Below are positions 53,155 through 62,116 of a stretch of DNA of 64,000 nt, piece after piece. How positions within the stretch are numbered: position 1 is the first letter of the stretch; each line of letters starts with the position of its first letter. The stretch comes from Marinoscillum sp. MHG1-6 (GTDB lineage Bacteria; Bacteroidota; Bacteroidia; Cytophagales; Cyclobacteriaceae). The stretch spans positions 248,001 through 312,000 of the forward strand of contig NZ_JAMZMI010000002.1 of the NCBI RefSeq assembly GCF_024714475.1, written 5' to 3'. The notes under the pieces are model-generated. The model searched no databases and was not told the DNA's origin. It worked only from the letters and a program-made list of their open reading frames with translations. The position numbers were made by a program, and so were the translations under genes.

Positions 53155-56100
53155 TTACTTCACTACAAACCTCTTCTCTATTCTTTCATTTCCTGAAATC
53201 AGCGAGATCAGGTAAACACCCTGAGGTAAACTGCTCACATCAACTTTCATCGTATTAGCTTCAAATGATAATGCATAGTTGCTCATTTTGGCTCCAAGCA
53301 AATTGTAAATGCTAACGCTCGTACTGTTTACATCCCAGTCCTGATTCATCTCAAGCGACATCACGGAGTGGGCTGGGTTTGGATAAAGCTTCACTTCCAT
53401 AGTAGATGAAGTGATTGAAGCAATGGATGCACTCTCCTCTGCTGTTCTCGATCCACTCGTTCCACATCCGCGGATTTCGATATCATCCAGGTAGATACGA
53501 TCACCATTATTCGAAGCTTCACAAGTAAATTTGAACCGTGTAGTATTGTTCATGGTGATTCCGCTTGTGGCCACTACCTCATAGACACGCACATTGTTTG
53601 AAAAATCTGTGCCCGCTGTCCAGGTTTTCATATGCTGCCATGAACTTCCGCTACTGTTAGAAACCTCCAATATCAGCGACTCTCCATTATTGAATGAAGT
53701 GGAAATGAATGAAAACTCAACCTCTGCGGAAGCATAAGCACTAAAATCCTGATCGTATGATCGCATATAGGAGGAGGAGGAATTATCTCTTAATTCAACA
53801 GAATAGCTTCCCGTGGCGGCAACTGATGCATCATTTATCAGCTGGCAATCCGAACCACCATCATACCAGATACCCCACCCGGACTCAAAACTTTCCGCGT
53901 TCACCACTGAGCAACCGGTGCTCGGTGCTGTTACAGTGATATAACTGGTTTTGGTTACTATACCACTACCATCTGCATTGGTCGCTGTTAACTGGACCTG
54001 ATAAGTACCTTCGCTACTGTAAACAATGACCGGATTTTGATCAGTACTCGCTGACGGAGTACCACCTGTAAACTCCCAATCCCAGCTCGTTGGGTTATTG
54101 GTAGACAAATCTGTAAAGGTCACTGGTTCACCTTCTTCCACGCTCGTTACATCTGCGCTGAAATCCGCTACAGGAGGGTTACTAATGATTGCGCCACCAG
54201 AAATCATCAGAAGTGGGCGCTCAGTGGATACGCCATGCTCCTTGGTGTAGAACCGTGCTGCAGCACCATTGCTAATCGTTGTTGAAATAGCAAAAGTGAT
54301 CACACCATCATTCTCTGTTTTTATCTGGCTACTTACATTAAATTCTTCTACCTCACCTCCATCACTATTTTCCACACTATCTAACTGACTCCCGATAACC
54401 GGCATATTATTATATGTCAACGCATCTTCTTCCCAGCCATCATTTGCCACATATGATACAAAGGTAGTGGAGCTCAGCCATGTATCACCATCTACAGGGG
54501 TTATTTTAAGCAGAGCACTTTCCACGCTATCCGGGTGAATAAGTGACAAATCATACTTCAAAAATGAATATCTATGATTCACATCGATTCCATTTTTTGC
54601 CTTCATGGAAGTCTCTCCTCCATAAATAGTGTCAGCATTGATTCCTCCTGACACATAGGAATCACTTATGGGCTCAAAAGCCAGGGTTGTATCCGAAATA
54701 TCATAATACACTTTAATCAAATCGGATTTTGTTTGAGCATTGGTGCCTTGAGCATTTGTGACGGTCAAGGTCACGTCATAGATCCCAGGTGTGTCGTAAG
54801 TAACAGAAGGGTTTGGAGCTGTACTGGACGAGGGTGTGCCACCTGGAAAGCTCCAATCCCATGTGGTAGGGGTATTGGCTGACATATCTGTGAATATCAC
54901 CTCTCCTCCTTCAATAACAGATGCAACATCCGCACTGAATTCAGCTTGCGGGGCTGATCCGGTCTCGACTGGGGGTTCACTGGTTATCACCAATACTGGC
55001 CATGCGGTAGAGTCACCATGTTCTTTGGTATAGAACCTTCCAGCTGATCCACTCGGTATGCTGGAGGAAATCGCCAATGTGAGGGTACCATCCAATTCTG
55101 ATTTGAATTTATCCGTGATGTTAAATTCCTCAATTGTAGCTCCAGTACTATTGGATACAGAAGTTATTGGCAGCCCTGTTTCAGGCTTGTTATTATAGTT
55201 AAGTGTACCTTCAGACCAGTTATCATCACTGACAGATGAAACATAGGTTACCGATGAATTCCAGCTATCACCTGACACGGGGGTCAATTTTAGCACAACA
55301 CTTAAGACCTCATCAGGATTAATTGCGGAGATATCATACTTCACAAAAGAGATCCTATCCTGTTCAGCCGTTCCACCTTTTACTTTCATAGAAGTCTCAC
55401 TGTTGTAATTTAATGTTGCATTCCCGCCACCTGAAACATAGGAATCATCACTTGGGCCCACTGTGAAGACGGTGTCCGGATAATCAACTTTGACCGTGAT
55501 GTATCCTGTTTTCACTAGCGTGTCATTGCCAATGCCATTGGTTGCCACAAGAGTAACATCGTAAGTTCCTGCAGTCGCATAAGTCACTGCAGGGTTGGAA
55601 GAGGTACTGGTGGAAGGAGTCCCTTCTGGAAATGACCAGCTTAAAGAAGTAGGGGAATTCGTAGAAAGGTCTTTGAAAGTAACGGAATCTCCTTCATAAA
55701 TGGTCGTCAAATCAGATGAGAAGTTCGCAATTGGAACTGGATTAGGATCCGGTGCAGGATATTCCATTTTCATTAATCGCTTACCCGCAAGAAATGCATC
55801 CGTATTAGGCCCTATCTGAATGGCTCTTGGGATCCAGGAAGTACCACCATCATTTACGAGTAATGGCCAGCTATACCCTCCATCTACTGATATGGCTATT
55901 TGTCTGGTGGAATTGGTACTGGACGCATCCCTGGAATAGGTATTGAGTTGACCAGCAGTATAAGTAATATCTGGTCGTCCGCCCGCCTTTTCTGTCGCCA
56001 AACTATCGTTCAATACCCATTTATATCCATCCCATGCGGAAATAGTTCTGAACATGACCGGATCAGGAAGGTTGGGATCTTTACTATCTGCTCCTTTACT

Positions 56101-57168
56101 CAGACTCGGCTCCCAATTTCTTGCAAAAGACACTATAGGATAACCTAATTCATTAACCGTAACATTTGGAGTTTGTAGTTCTAAAAAGTTTTTGCGCCAT
56201 GGTATTCCACTGTTATAGAAGAAATCTACTGAGCCGTCAGTGTCGTCTACGAAAATTGGCAATTTATCAGTCACTTCAGTACCATCGGCTTTATGGAAGG
56301 TATTTTGATCCACATCAAACTTCAGGTATGTTCCCCTTTGAAAAGTATTATTTCCATTATGAAACCAGGACCAGGCTGTCACAATATGAATATTGTTGCT
56401 GTCATCAGCATATAACCTGCTCATATAGGCATTTGGAAAATTGCCTCCCCCAGGCAAAGTATCGACTGCATATTTTCCCTTCACCATGGTCATGCTCCAC
56501 TGACCGGTCGATAGATCATAATGATAAAGATCTTGCTTCTCAAAGTTCTGACTATCCCCTTGTTGTAGAATAAAACCAGTTCGTCTGAGAATGAATGCAA
56601 CGTCTCCATTAGATGCTGTAACTGCCGATGGATAACTATAAAATTTTTCGTGAATGCCTGTATCATTATAACCTGGCATACTGCTGCCCAATGTATCAAA
56701 TTCTAAAGCATCAAAGTCTGCGAAATAATCATGCTTGTGCTGGGATTTATAGTATCTCATTTTATGATTATGCATACCAATCATCACATGGATATAACCA
56801 TCACCATCTATGGCTATTGCAGCATCATTATGACTAGAATCCTCTTGCCCGATAGTTGGGAATAAATTCTCATTCTTCGTGGTAGAGCCATTCGACAAAT
56901 CGTATTGCGCAATACATCCCATATATGTTGTATTATCAGTATACAATACATAGATCTTGTCTCCGATATGTGCTAAATCAGGACGACCAGCTAAACCTTG
57001 TGGGGAATATTCCACAAGCTGCGAACTGGTAGGGGTAGATTGGGCATAAGTGGCCATTGCTGCACAAAGGCAAATAAAAAATAGCCAGAAGTTAATAGAC
57101 AATTGGGACTTATTCCCTTTTCCTGAGGAAGTCAATTCAGTCCCTGAATCGGGTAATTGCTGTTTCAT
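53155..57168 (-). CDS. Large secreted BNR_4 lyase (PL24/PL25-like) with PKD, CBM96-like and T9SS modules
   Basis: About 1337 residues from Met at 57168 (frame open to 57234), signal peptide ending ATYAQ. Order: BNR_4 propeller (about 50-490; SSHNDAA, GMHNHKMRYYKS, ASNGDVAFILRR, AYMSRLYADD, WSWFHNG), PKD domain (490-570), DNRLRE/CBM96-like module (575-740; DDSYVSGGGNATLNYN), second PKD, second CBM96-like module (SDSYVSGGINADTIYGG), third PKD, a beta-sandwich that may bind carbohydrate (ESFESGWGIWYDGGSDC), and a T9SS sorting domain (LYPNPAHSVMSLEMN to KRFVVK). Predicted surface-exposed or released endolyase; CBM96-type modules are known to bind alginate-type uronates. It is a tandem paralogue of the next gene, including flanks. 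Confidence 0.86.
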   Translation of the reverse strand: MKQQLPDSGTELTSSGKGNKSQLSINFWLFFICLCAAMATYAQSTPTSSQLVEYSPQGLAGRPDLAHIGDKIYVLYTDNTTYMGCIAQYDLSNGSTTKNENLFPTIGQEDSSHNDAAIAIDGDGYIHVMIGMHNHKMRYYKSQHKHDYFADFDALEFDTLGSSMPGYNDTGIHEKFYSYPSAVTASNGDVAFILRRTGFILQQGDSQNFEKQDLYHYDLSTGQWSMTMVKGKYAVDTLPGGGNFPNAYMSRLYADDSNNIHIVTAWSWFHNGNNTFQRGTYLKFDVDQNTFHKADGTEVTDKLPIFVDDTDGSVDFFYNSGIPWRKNFLELQTPNVTVNELGYPIVSFARNWEPSLSKGADSKDPNLPDPVMFRTISAWDGYKWVLNDSLATEKAGGRPDITYTAGQLNTYSRDASSTNSTRQIAISVDGGYSWPLLVNDGGTSWIPRAIQIGPNTDAFLAGKRLMKMEYPAPDPNPVPIANFSSDLTTIYEGDSVTFKDLSTNSPTSLSWSFPEGTPSTSTSSNPAVTYATAGTYDVTLVATNGIGNDTLVKTGYITVKVDYPDTVFTVGPSDDSYVSGGGNATLNYNSETSMKVKGGTAEQDRISFVKYDISAINPDEVLSVVLKLTPVSGDSWNSSVTYVSSVSDDNWSEGTLNYNNKPETGLPITSVSNSTGATIEEFNITDKFKSELDGTLTLAISSSIPSGSAGRFYTKEHGDSTAWPVLVITSEPPVETGSAPQAEFSADVASVIEGGEVIFTDMSANTPTTWDWSFPGGTPSSSTAPNPSVTYDTPGIYDVTLTVTNAQGTNAQTKSDLIKVYYDISDTTLAFEPISDSYVSGGINADTIYGGETSMKAKNGIDVNHRYSFLKYDLSLIHPDSVESALLKITPVDGDTWLSSTTFVSYVANDGWEEDALTYNNMPVIGSQLDSVENSDGGEVEEFNVSSQIKTENDGVITFAISTTISNGAAARFYTKEHGVSTERPLLMISGGAIISNPPVADFSADVTSVEEGEPVTFTDLSTNNPTSWDWEFTGGTPSASTDQNPVIVYSSEGTYQVQLTATNADGSGIVTKTSYITVTAPSTGCSVVNAESFESGWGIWYDGGSDCQLINDASVAATGSYSVELRDNSSSSYMRSYDQDFSAYASAEVEFSFISTSFNNGESLILEVSNSSGSSWQHMKTWTAGTDFSNNVRVYEVVATSGITMNNTTRFKFTCEASNNGDRIYLDDIEIRGCGTSGSRTAEESASIASITSSTMEVKLYPNPAHSVMSLEMNQDWDVNSTSVSIYNLLGAKMSNYALSFEANTMKVDVSSLPQGVYLISLISGNERIEKRFVVK

Positions 57169-57262
57169 GTTTTTTTTCAATTTGTTAAAAATGAGCACTC
57201 TTATAGGATGTCTTTTATCAATTTTAAAATTCATGATTAATACATTAGATGATTCGTAATTA

Positions 57263-57285
57263 TGTTACCAATTAAGGGACATTTG
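57263..57285 (-). promoter_or_regulatory. PUL motif upstream of the 53-57 kb lyase
   Basis: Minus-strand CAAATG-TCCCTTAATTG-GTAACA, 95 bases before the preferred start codon. It differs from the copy in front of the next lyase by a single base. Confidence 0.6.
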
Positions 57286-57442
57286 TATCACTCATTTCGT
57301 GGGATAACACATTCACACACGATTAATCAAGTTGTGTGTGTTATTGAAGGAAAAGACAGTTAACAGGCTTTAAAACAGCTCATTAAGAAAAACACCTGTT
57401 TGGCATTATTGCTAATATTTAACCTCGCTAACTTGTTGCACC

Positions 57443-57476
57443 AAAAAAAAGCAGAACCTCCCGAAGGCGGTCCTGC
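57443..57476 (-). terminator. Terminator of the 57.5-60.2 kb lyase gene
   Basis: Minus-strand GCAGGACCGCC, loop TTC, GGGAGGTTCTGC and T run; a paralogue of the terminator at 53098-53131. Confidence 0.88.
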
Positions 57477-57499
57477 CACACTCAACTAATAATAGAAGT

Positions 57500-60160
57500 T
57501 TACTTCACCACAAATCGCTTATCTATTCTTTCATCTCCTAAAATGAGAGAGATAAGGTAAACACCCTGAGGCAACTGGCTTACATCCAGCTTCAGCACAT
57601 CAGCATCAAAAGAAACATTGTAGTTGCTCATTTTAGCCCCCATGATATTATAGACCATCACCTGGGTGCTATTGACATCCAAAACTTTGTTGATCTGCAC
57701 GTTCATGAGGTTATGAGCAGGGTTTGGATAAAGCTGCACATCCAGTTCTGAAGATACGACAGTAGTCATAGAGGACATTCTTGCTCCACCTGATGCACAT
57801 CCGCGGATTTCCAAATCATCGAGAAAGACATGGTCATTCTTACTATTCATTTCACCAATAATCTTGAATCTGCTGTTGGCGGTCAATGTGATTCCACTAG
57901 TGGTTAGGACATCATTTACACGCACACCATCGGTAAAATCTGTTCCCTCCACATATCTTTTCATGAGCGTCCAGTCAGCACCACTATTGTTAGATACATT
58001 GACTGTAAACGACTCACCAGTCGACAAGCCATCAGTGATGAATGAAAGTGAAAATTCTGCAGAAGCATATGCACTCAAGTCCTGATCGGTTGTTCTTGTA
58101 TAAGAACTACCATTACCATTTTTTATATCCACACAATAATTGCCTGTAGCCGCCATTGCAGGATTGTTGACAAGGTCACAATTGGAGCCACCATCATACC
58201 AGATACCCCATCCGGACTCAAAACCTTCTGTATTGTACACAGTACATCCACCTCCGCCAGCAGCTGTTACCGTGATATAACTTACCTTGGTTTCTCCATC
58301 ACTACCATCCGCATTGGTTGCTGTTAACTGTACTGTGTAAGTACCCTCGGCATTGTAAACAATCACCGGATTTTGTGAAGTACTGGATGCTGGAGAACCT
58401 CCTGTAAAGGTCCAGTCCCAGCTGGTAGGTGAGTTGGTAGACAGGTCGGTGAAAGAAACTGATCCTCCTTCTACCACACTGGTTACATCTGCACTGAAAT
58501 CCGCTACCGGAGGGTTGCTACCTGGCACAGTTACGGTGATATAGCCGGTTTTGGTCTCGACATCACTGCCTTCTGCATTGGTCACTGTTAACGCTACTTC
58601 ATAGGTTCCTGCCGTGTTGTAAACGATCACAGGGTTCTGAGCAGTGCTGGACGATGGAGTACCACCAGTAAAGGTCCATGCCCAGCTGGTAGGTGAACCT
58701 GAAGACTGATCTGTGAAGGTAATTGATCCACCCTCTTCTACACTGGTAATATTGGCGCTGAAGTCCGCAATAGGACCACTTGTCTCATAAGTAAATTCAA
58801 ACAACCTGTGACTCGCCAGAACCAAATCTTTATTAGGGCTTACTTTGACTAAAGCAGGCAGCCATCCAGTACCTCCATCATCAAACTCCGAACCCCAGGT
58901 CACTCCATTATCCGTTGATGAAACAATGTAACGGGTGGTGGCCAAATCTCGGCTGTAGGTATTAAGCTGACCTGCAGTATTGGATATTAGCGGTCTTCCA
59001 CCAGCAGTTTCTTCTGACAAACTATCTACCAGGTTCCAACTTGAGCCATCCCAGTACGAAATGGTTCTTTTCATAATTGGATCCGGAAGACCAGGATCCC
59101 TGTCATCAGCTCCTTTGCTGAGGCTTGGCTCCCAGTTTCGCGCAAATGACATCACCGGATGCCCCAAATCATTTAAAGTTACATGAGGAGTTTGCAGTTC
59201 TAACTTGATCTTGCCCCATGGCTCACCACTGTTGAAAAAGAAATCAACTGAGCCATCAGTGTCATCCACGTAGATAGGCAGTTGGGCAGTCACATCTGTA
59301 CCGTCCGCTTTGTAACAGTTACCTGTAGATACATCATATTTCAAGTAAGTACCCCTTTGGAAGGTATTGTTTCCATTGTGGTACCATGACCAGACAGTAC
59401 CAATATGGATGTTGTTATTGTCATCGGCGAATATTCGGCTCATATAGGCATTTCTATATAGCTCACCACTCGCATCTGCATCCTTACCTTTTATCCATAC
59501 CATGCTCCACTGTCCTGTAGAAAGATCATAGTGGTAGAGGTCTTGCTTCTCGTAATGCTGCTTGCTATTACCGTCGGTGCCTAAACCATTACGTCTGAGA
59601 ACAAAAATCACGTCTCCATTAGAGGCTGTAGCAGCATCAGGGTAAGTATATTGTTTTTCATACATACCCGTATCGTTATAACCCGGCATGCTGGTGCTCA
59701 GATTCGTAAATGAAGTTGGATCCTCGGGATTATCGGATTTGTAATATTTCATTTTGTCGTTATGCATCCCAATCATCACATGGATATACCCATCACCATC
59801 CACAGCTATTGTGGCATCATTGTGACTTGCATCATTTTTTCCTATTGTCGGAAATAATCGAGTTCCATAGACAGTAGCCCCTGTGGTCAAATTGTATTTT
59901 ACCACCTCTCCCCAATGCTTCTTCCCCTCTGTATACACAATATACATATCATCATTGTGCTTGGCCATATCAGGACGGCCAGACAAACCATCGGGTGAGT
60001 ATACCATTAACTGAGTGGATGTGGGTGTTACTTGTGCAGAAGCCATCTGAAGTGACCAGCAGCACACAAGCAGCATTAATAAACATTTTGACAAGACTGT
60101 CATTTTAAAAGATTTGAAGGAGAATGTTCCCATCCCCCAATCGGGTAATAAGTGTTTCAT
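57500..60160 (-). CDS. Secreted BNR_4 lyase (PL24/PL25-like) with PKD and T9SS modules
   Basis: About 886 residues from Met at 60160 (frame open to 60232), signal peptide ending MASAQ. BNR_4 propeller (about 45-470; ASHNDAT, GMHNDKMKYYKS, ASNGDVIFVLRR, AYMSRIFADD, WSWYHNG, DDTDGSVDFFFNSG), two PKD domains (about 475-640), the same beta-sandwich module as the neighbour (EGFESGWGIWYDGGSNC) and a T9SS sorting domain (LYPNPAHNLMNVQIN to KRFVVK). It lacks the CBM96-like modules of its tandem partner. The propeller shares more with the 53-57 kb and 27.5-30.4 kb proteins than with the two unsorted paralogues. Probably an extracellular endolyase; ulvan is the best-guess substrate. Confidence 0.86.
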   Translation of the reverse strand: MKHLLPDWGMGTFSFKSFKMTVLSKCLLMLLVCCWSLQMASAQVTPTSTQLMVYSPDGLSGRPDMAKHNDDMYIVYTEGKKHWGEVVKYNLTTGATVYGTRLFPTIGKNDASHNDATIAVDGDGYIHVMIGMHNDKMKYYKSDNPEDPTSFTNLSTSMPGYNDTGMYEKQYTYPDAATASNGDVIFVLRRNGLGTDGNSKQHYEKQDLYHYDLSTGQWSMVWIKGKDADASGELYRNAYMSRIFADDNNNIHIGTVWSWYHNGNNTFQRGTYLKYDVSTGNCYKADGTDVTAQLPIYVDDTDGSVDFFFNSGEPWGKIKLELQTPHVTLNDLGHPVMSFARNWEPSLSKGADDRDPGLPDPIMKRTISYWDGSSWNLVDSLSEETAGGRPLISNTAGQLNTYSRDLATTRYIVSSTDNGVTWGSEFDDGGTGWLPALVKVSPNKDLVLASHRLFEFTYETSGPIADFSANITSVEEGGSITFTDQSSGSPTSWAWTFTGGTPSSSTAQNPVIVYNTAGTYEVALTVTNAEGSDVETKTGYITVTVPGSNPPVADFSADVTSVVEGGSVSFTDLSTNSPTSWDWTFTGGSPASSTSQNPVIVYNAEGTYTVQLTATNADGSDGETKVSYITVTAAGGGGCTVYNTEGFESGWGIWYDGGSNCDLVNNPAMAATGNYCVDIKNGNGSSYTRTTDQDLSAYASAEFSLSFITDGLSTGESFTVNVSNNSGADWTLMKRYVEGTDFTDGVRVNDVLTTSGITLTANSRFKIIGEMNSKNDHVFLDDLEIRGCASGGARMSSMTTVVSSELDVQLYPNPAHNLMNVQINKVLDVNSTQVMVYNIMGAKMSNYNVSFDADVLKLDVSQLPQGVYLISLILGDERIDKRFVVK

Positions 60161-60254
60161 GTTTTTTAGAATTTTGTCAAATAGTACACGCTTTTTAGGT
60201 TGCGTTTTATCGATTTTAAAATTCCCATCCAAAACACTGAATGATCTGTAATTT

Positions 60255-60277
60255 TGTTACCAATTCAGGGACATTTG
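60255..60277 (-). promoter_or_regulatory. PUL motif upstream of the 57.5-60.2 kb lyase
   Basis: Minus-strand CAAATG-TCCCTGAATTG-GTAACA, 95 bases before the preferred start, the same distance as in the tandem paralogue. Confidence 0.6.
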
Positions 60278-60530
60278 TATCACCTGTTTCCGGAAAAAAT
60301 CTGTTCGAACATAAATATGCACGCTATCTTCCTTCACAACCAAAAAACTTAAATAGCTGACTTACAGATAAATGAAGATAATTTTTATCGGAGAAATTGT
60401 CATTCAATCGGCTCCTTGGTAACTCAAAAAAGCATCTGTTCTCAAGATCACACTGGGATTAAGATTTATTAGCACCGGACGAAGCTTTATTAATGATGCT
60501 GCCTGCTTGCTTACATTCTGAAATACGTAT

Positions 60531-60553
60531 CATTTACCTCGCTTAATGCAACG
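60531..60553 (+). promoter_or_regulatory. Weak PUL-motif match upstream of the sulfatase-GH88 unit
   Basis: Plus-strand CATTTA-CCTCGCTTAAT-GCAACG, 90 bases before the sulfatase start. It agrees with the 48059-48081 site at 15 of 23 positions, including the CTCG and AATG core, and has the same length. The 410-base gap 60233-60642 holds no gene. Confidence 0.35.
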
Positions 60554-60642
60554 ATTCTACCGAATGTTGAATGGAAAACACATCAATTTTGATGTAACCA
60601 AAAAACATAATAAATATCAGTAACCCTGAAACGGAAATAATC

Positions 60643-62100
60643 ATGAGAAACAAAACCACACTGAAGTCGGTGTTCCTGACAACCTCCTTTCTATTGATAC
60701 TAGGTTGTTCGGATCAGCAAAAACAAGCTGAAGCTTCCACCTCCGAAGGCGTACCCTCCCAGCCCAATATCCTATTCTTATCAGTGGACGATCTCAGGCC
60801 CCAGTTAGGCTATTATGGGAATGAACAGATGAAAACACCCAATATTGATGCCCTGGCCAAGACGGGAGTAGCGTTCATGAATAACTACTGCCAGGTACCC
60901 ACATGTGGAGCGTCCAGGGCTAGTTTGTTGACAGGTGTCCGTCCCAAAAAAGATCGCTTCTCCATGACCAGAACATATGCAGATAAAGAAGCACCTTCTG
61001 CCATCACACTTCCTGAACACCTCAAAAACAATGGATACTATACTATGTCGGGTGGCAAGATATTCCACTCCAACAGGGACAGTAAAAAGGCGTGGAGCGA
61101 GCCAGCCTATCTCCCACCCAAAAACGCTGACTTGTGGAGAGACTATGCACTGGAAGAAAACCAAAAATCCATGGTTGAAAATAACACTGCACCAGCCTAC
61201 GAAGCACCGGATGCACCGGATAGCGTTTATAAAGACGGGAAACTCACAGCGTGGGCCATCAAACAATTGCAGGCATGTAAAACAAGAAATCAACCTTTCT
61301 TTTTAGGAGTGGGTTGGGTGAAGCCTCATCTACCCTTTCAGGCGCCTAAAAAATACTGGGATTTGTATACCAACGAAGACATTAAGCGAGCCATCAATCC
61401 GGGTGAGCCTTTAAATGCCCCAGACATGTCGCTGCATAACTGGGATGAAACACGATTCTATTCCAACGTGCCCAACGAGGGACCGATGCCCTCCGATGAG
61501 GAACTAAAAATGATTCACGGCTATTATGCCGCCGTTTCCTATGTAGACGCACAGGTCGGCAGAGTCGTAGATGAGTTGAAAAGATTGGGGCTATACGAAA
61601 ACACGATTATTGTCCTTTGGGGAGATCATGGATTTCAACTTGGGGAACACGGCCTGTGGGACAAACACACCAACTACAAAGCGAGCCTGCATGCACCACT
61701 TCTGTTCAGCATTCCCTGGATGGAAGGAAGCAAGAAAGTCAAAGGACTCACAGAATTCATAGACATCTACCCTACCCTGTGCGAGTTAACGCAGACCCCT
61801 ATGCCGTCAAGCGTTCAGGGCATGAGTCTCGTCCCCATGCTCAAAAAACCGACACATCCGGGTAAGACAGCCGTATTTAGCCGATACCAGGAGAGTAACC
61901 CTTATCATGGACATACGGTAAGAACGGAAAAGTTTGTGTACACAGAGTACTCGGACAGCGCCAACACGGTAGTAGGAAAAATGCTCTATGATGCGGTAAA
62001 TGACCCCGATGAAAATATCAATCAGGTTGATAATCCCTTGTATGGAGAGGTGGTTGAGGAATTGTCAAACCTCCTGAAGATGATGGATGAGCAATCCTGA
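60643..62100 (+). CDS. Sulfatase, iduronate-2-sulfatase-like (S1_7 type)
   Basis: 485 residues; lipoprotein signal LILGCSDQ (Cys at about 22). NILFLSVDDLRPQLGYYG gives the metal-binding aspartates. The formylglycine site is Cys88-GASR-ASLLTG with Ala in place of the usual Pro, an accepted variant (C-x-A-x-R). GKIFH, KPHLPFQAPKKYW and WGDHGFQLGEHGLWDKHTNYK complete the active site of the iduronate-2-sulfatase-like S1_7 group. It heads a plus-strand unit with the GH88 gene 16 bases downstream. Sulfate removal from uronate oligosaccharides before or after GH88 action is the likely role, in the periplasm. Confidence 0.93.
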   Translation: MRNKTTLKSVFLTTSFLLILGCSDQQKQAEASTSEGVPSQPNILFLSVDDLRPQLGYYGNEQMKTPNIDALAKTGVAFMNNYCQVPTCGASRASLLTGVRPKKDRFSMTRTYADKEAPSAITLPEHLKNNGYYTMSGGKIFHSNRDSKKAWSEPAYLPPKNADLWRDYALEENQKSMVENNTAPAYEAPDAPDSVYKDGKLTAWAIKQLQACKTRNQPFFLGVGWVKPHLPFQAPKKYWDLYTNEDIKRAINPGEPLNAPDMSLHNWDETRFYSNVPNEGPMPSDEELKMIHGYYAAVSYVDAQVGRVVDELKRLGLYENTIIVLWGDHGFQLGEHGLWDKHTNYKASLHAPLLFSIPWMEGSKKVKGLTEFIDIYPTLCELTQTPMPSSVQGMSLVPMLKKPTHPGKTAVFSRYQESNPYHGHTVRTEKFVYTEYSDSANTVVGKMLYDAVNDPDENINQVDNPLYGEVVEELSNLLKMMDEQS

Positions 62101-62116
62101 TAAACACTTTACTATA

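Noticed and set aside
56166-56573. 135-codon plus-strand frame opposite the large lyase
   Set aside because: Antisense shadow inside the propeller domain.
27517-60160. Sialidase function for the BNR proteins, because Asp-box-like motifs (SIDGGFSW, SVDGGYSW) are present
   Set aside because: The propellers have the BNR_4 His-containing motifs of PL24/PL25 and no FRIP motif or arginine triad of sialidases; the PUL lacks sialate genes.
60805-61293. 162-codon minus-strand frame opposite the 60.6 kb sulfatase
   Set aside because: Antisense shadow; the sulfatase reading is unambiguous with complete active-site motifs.
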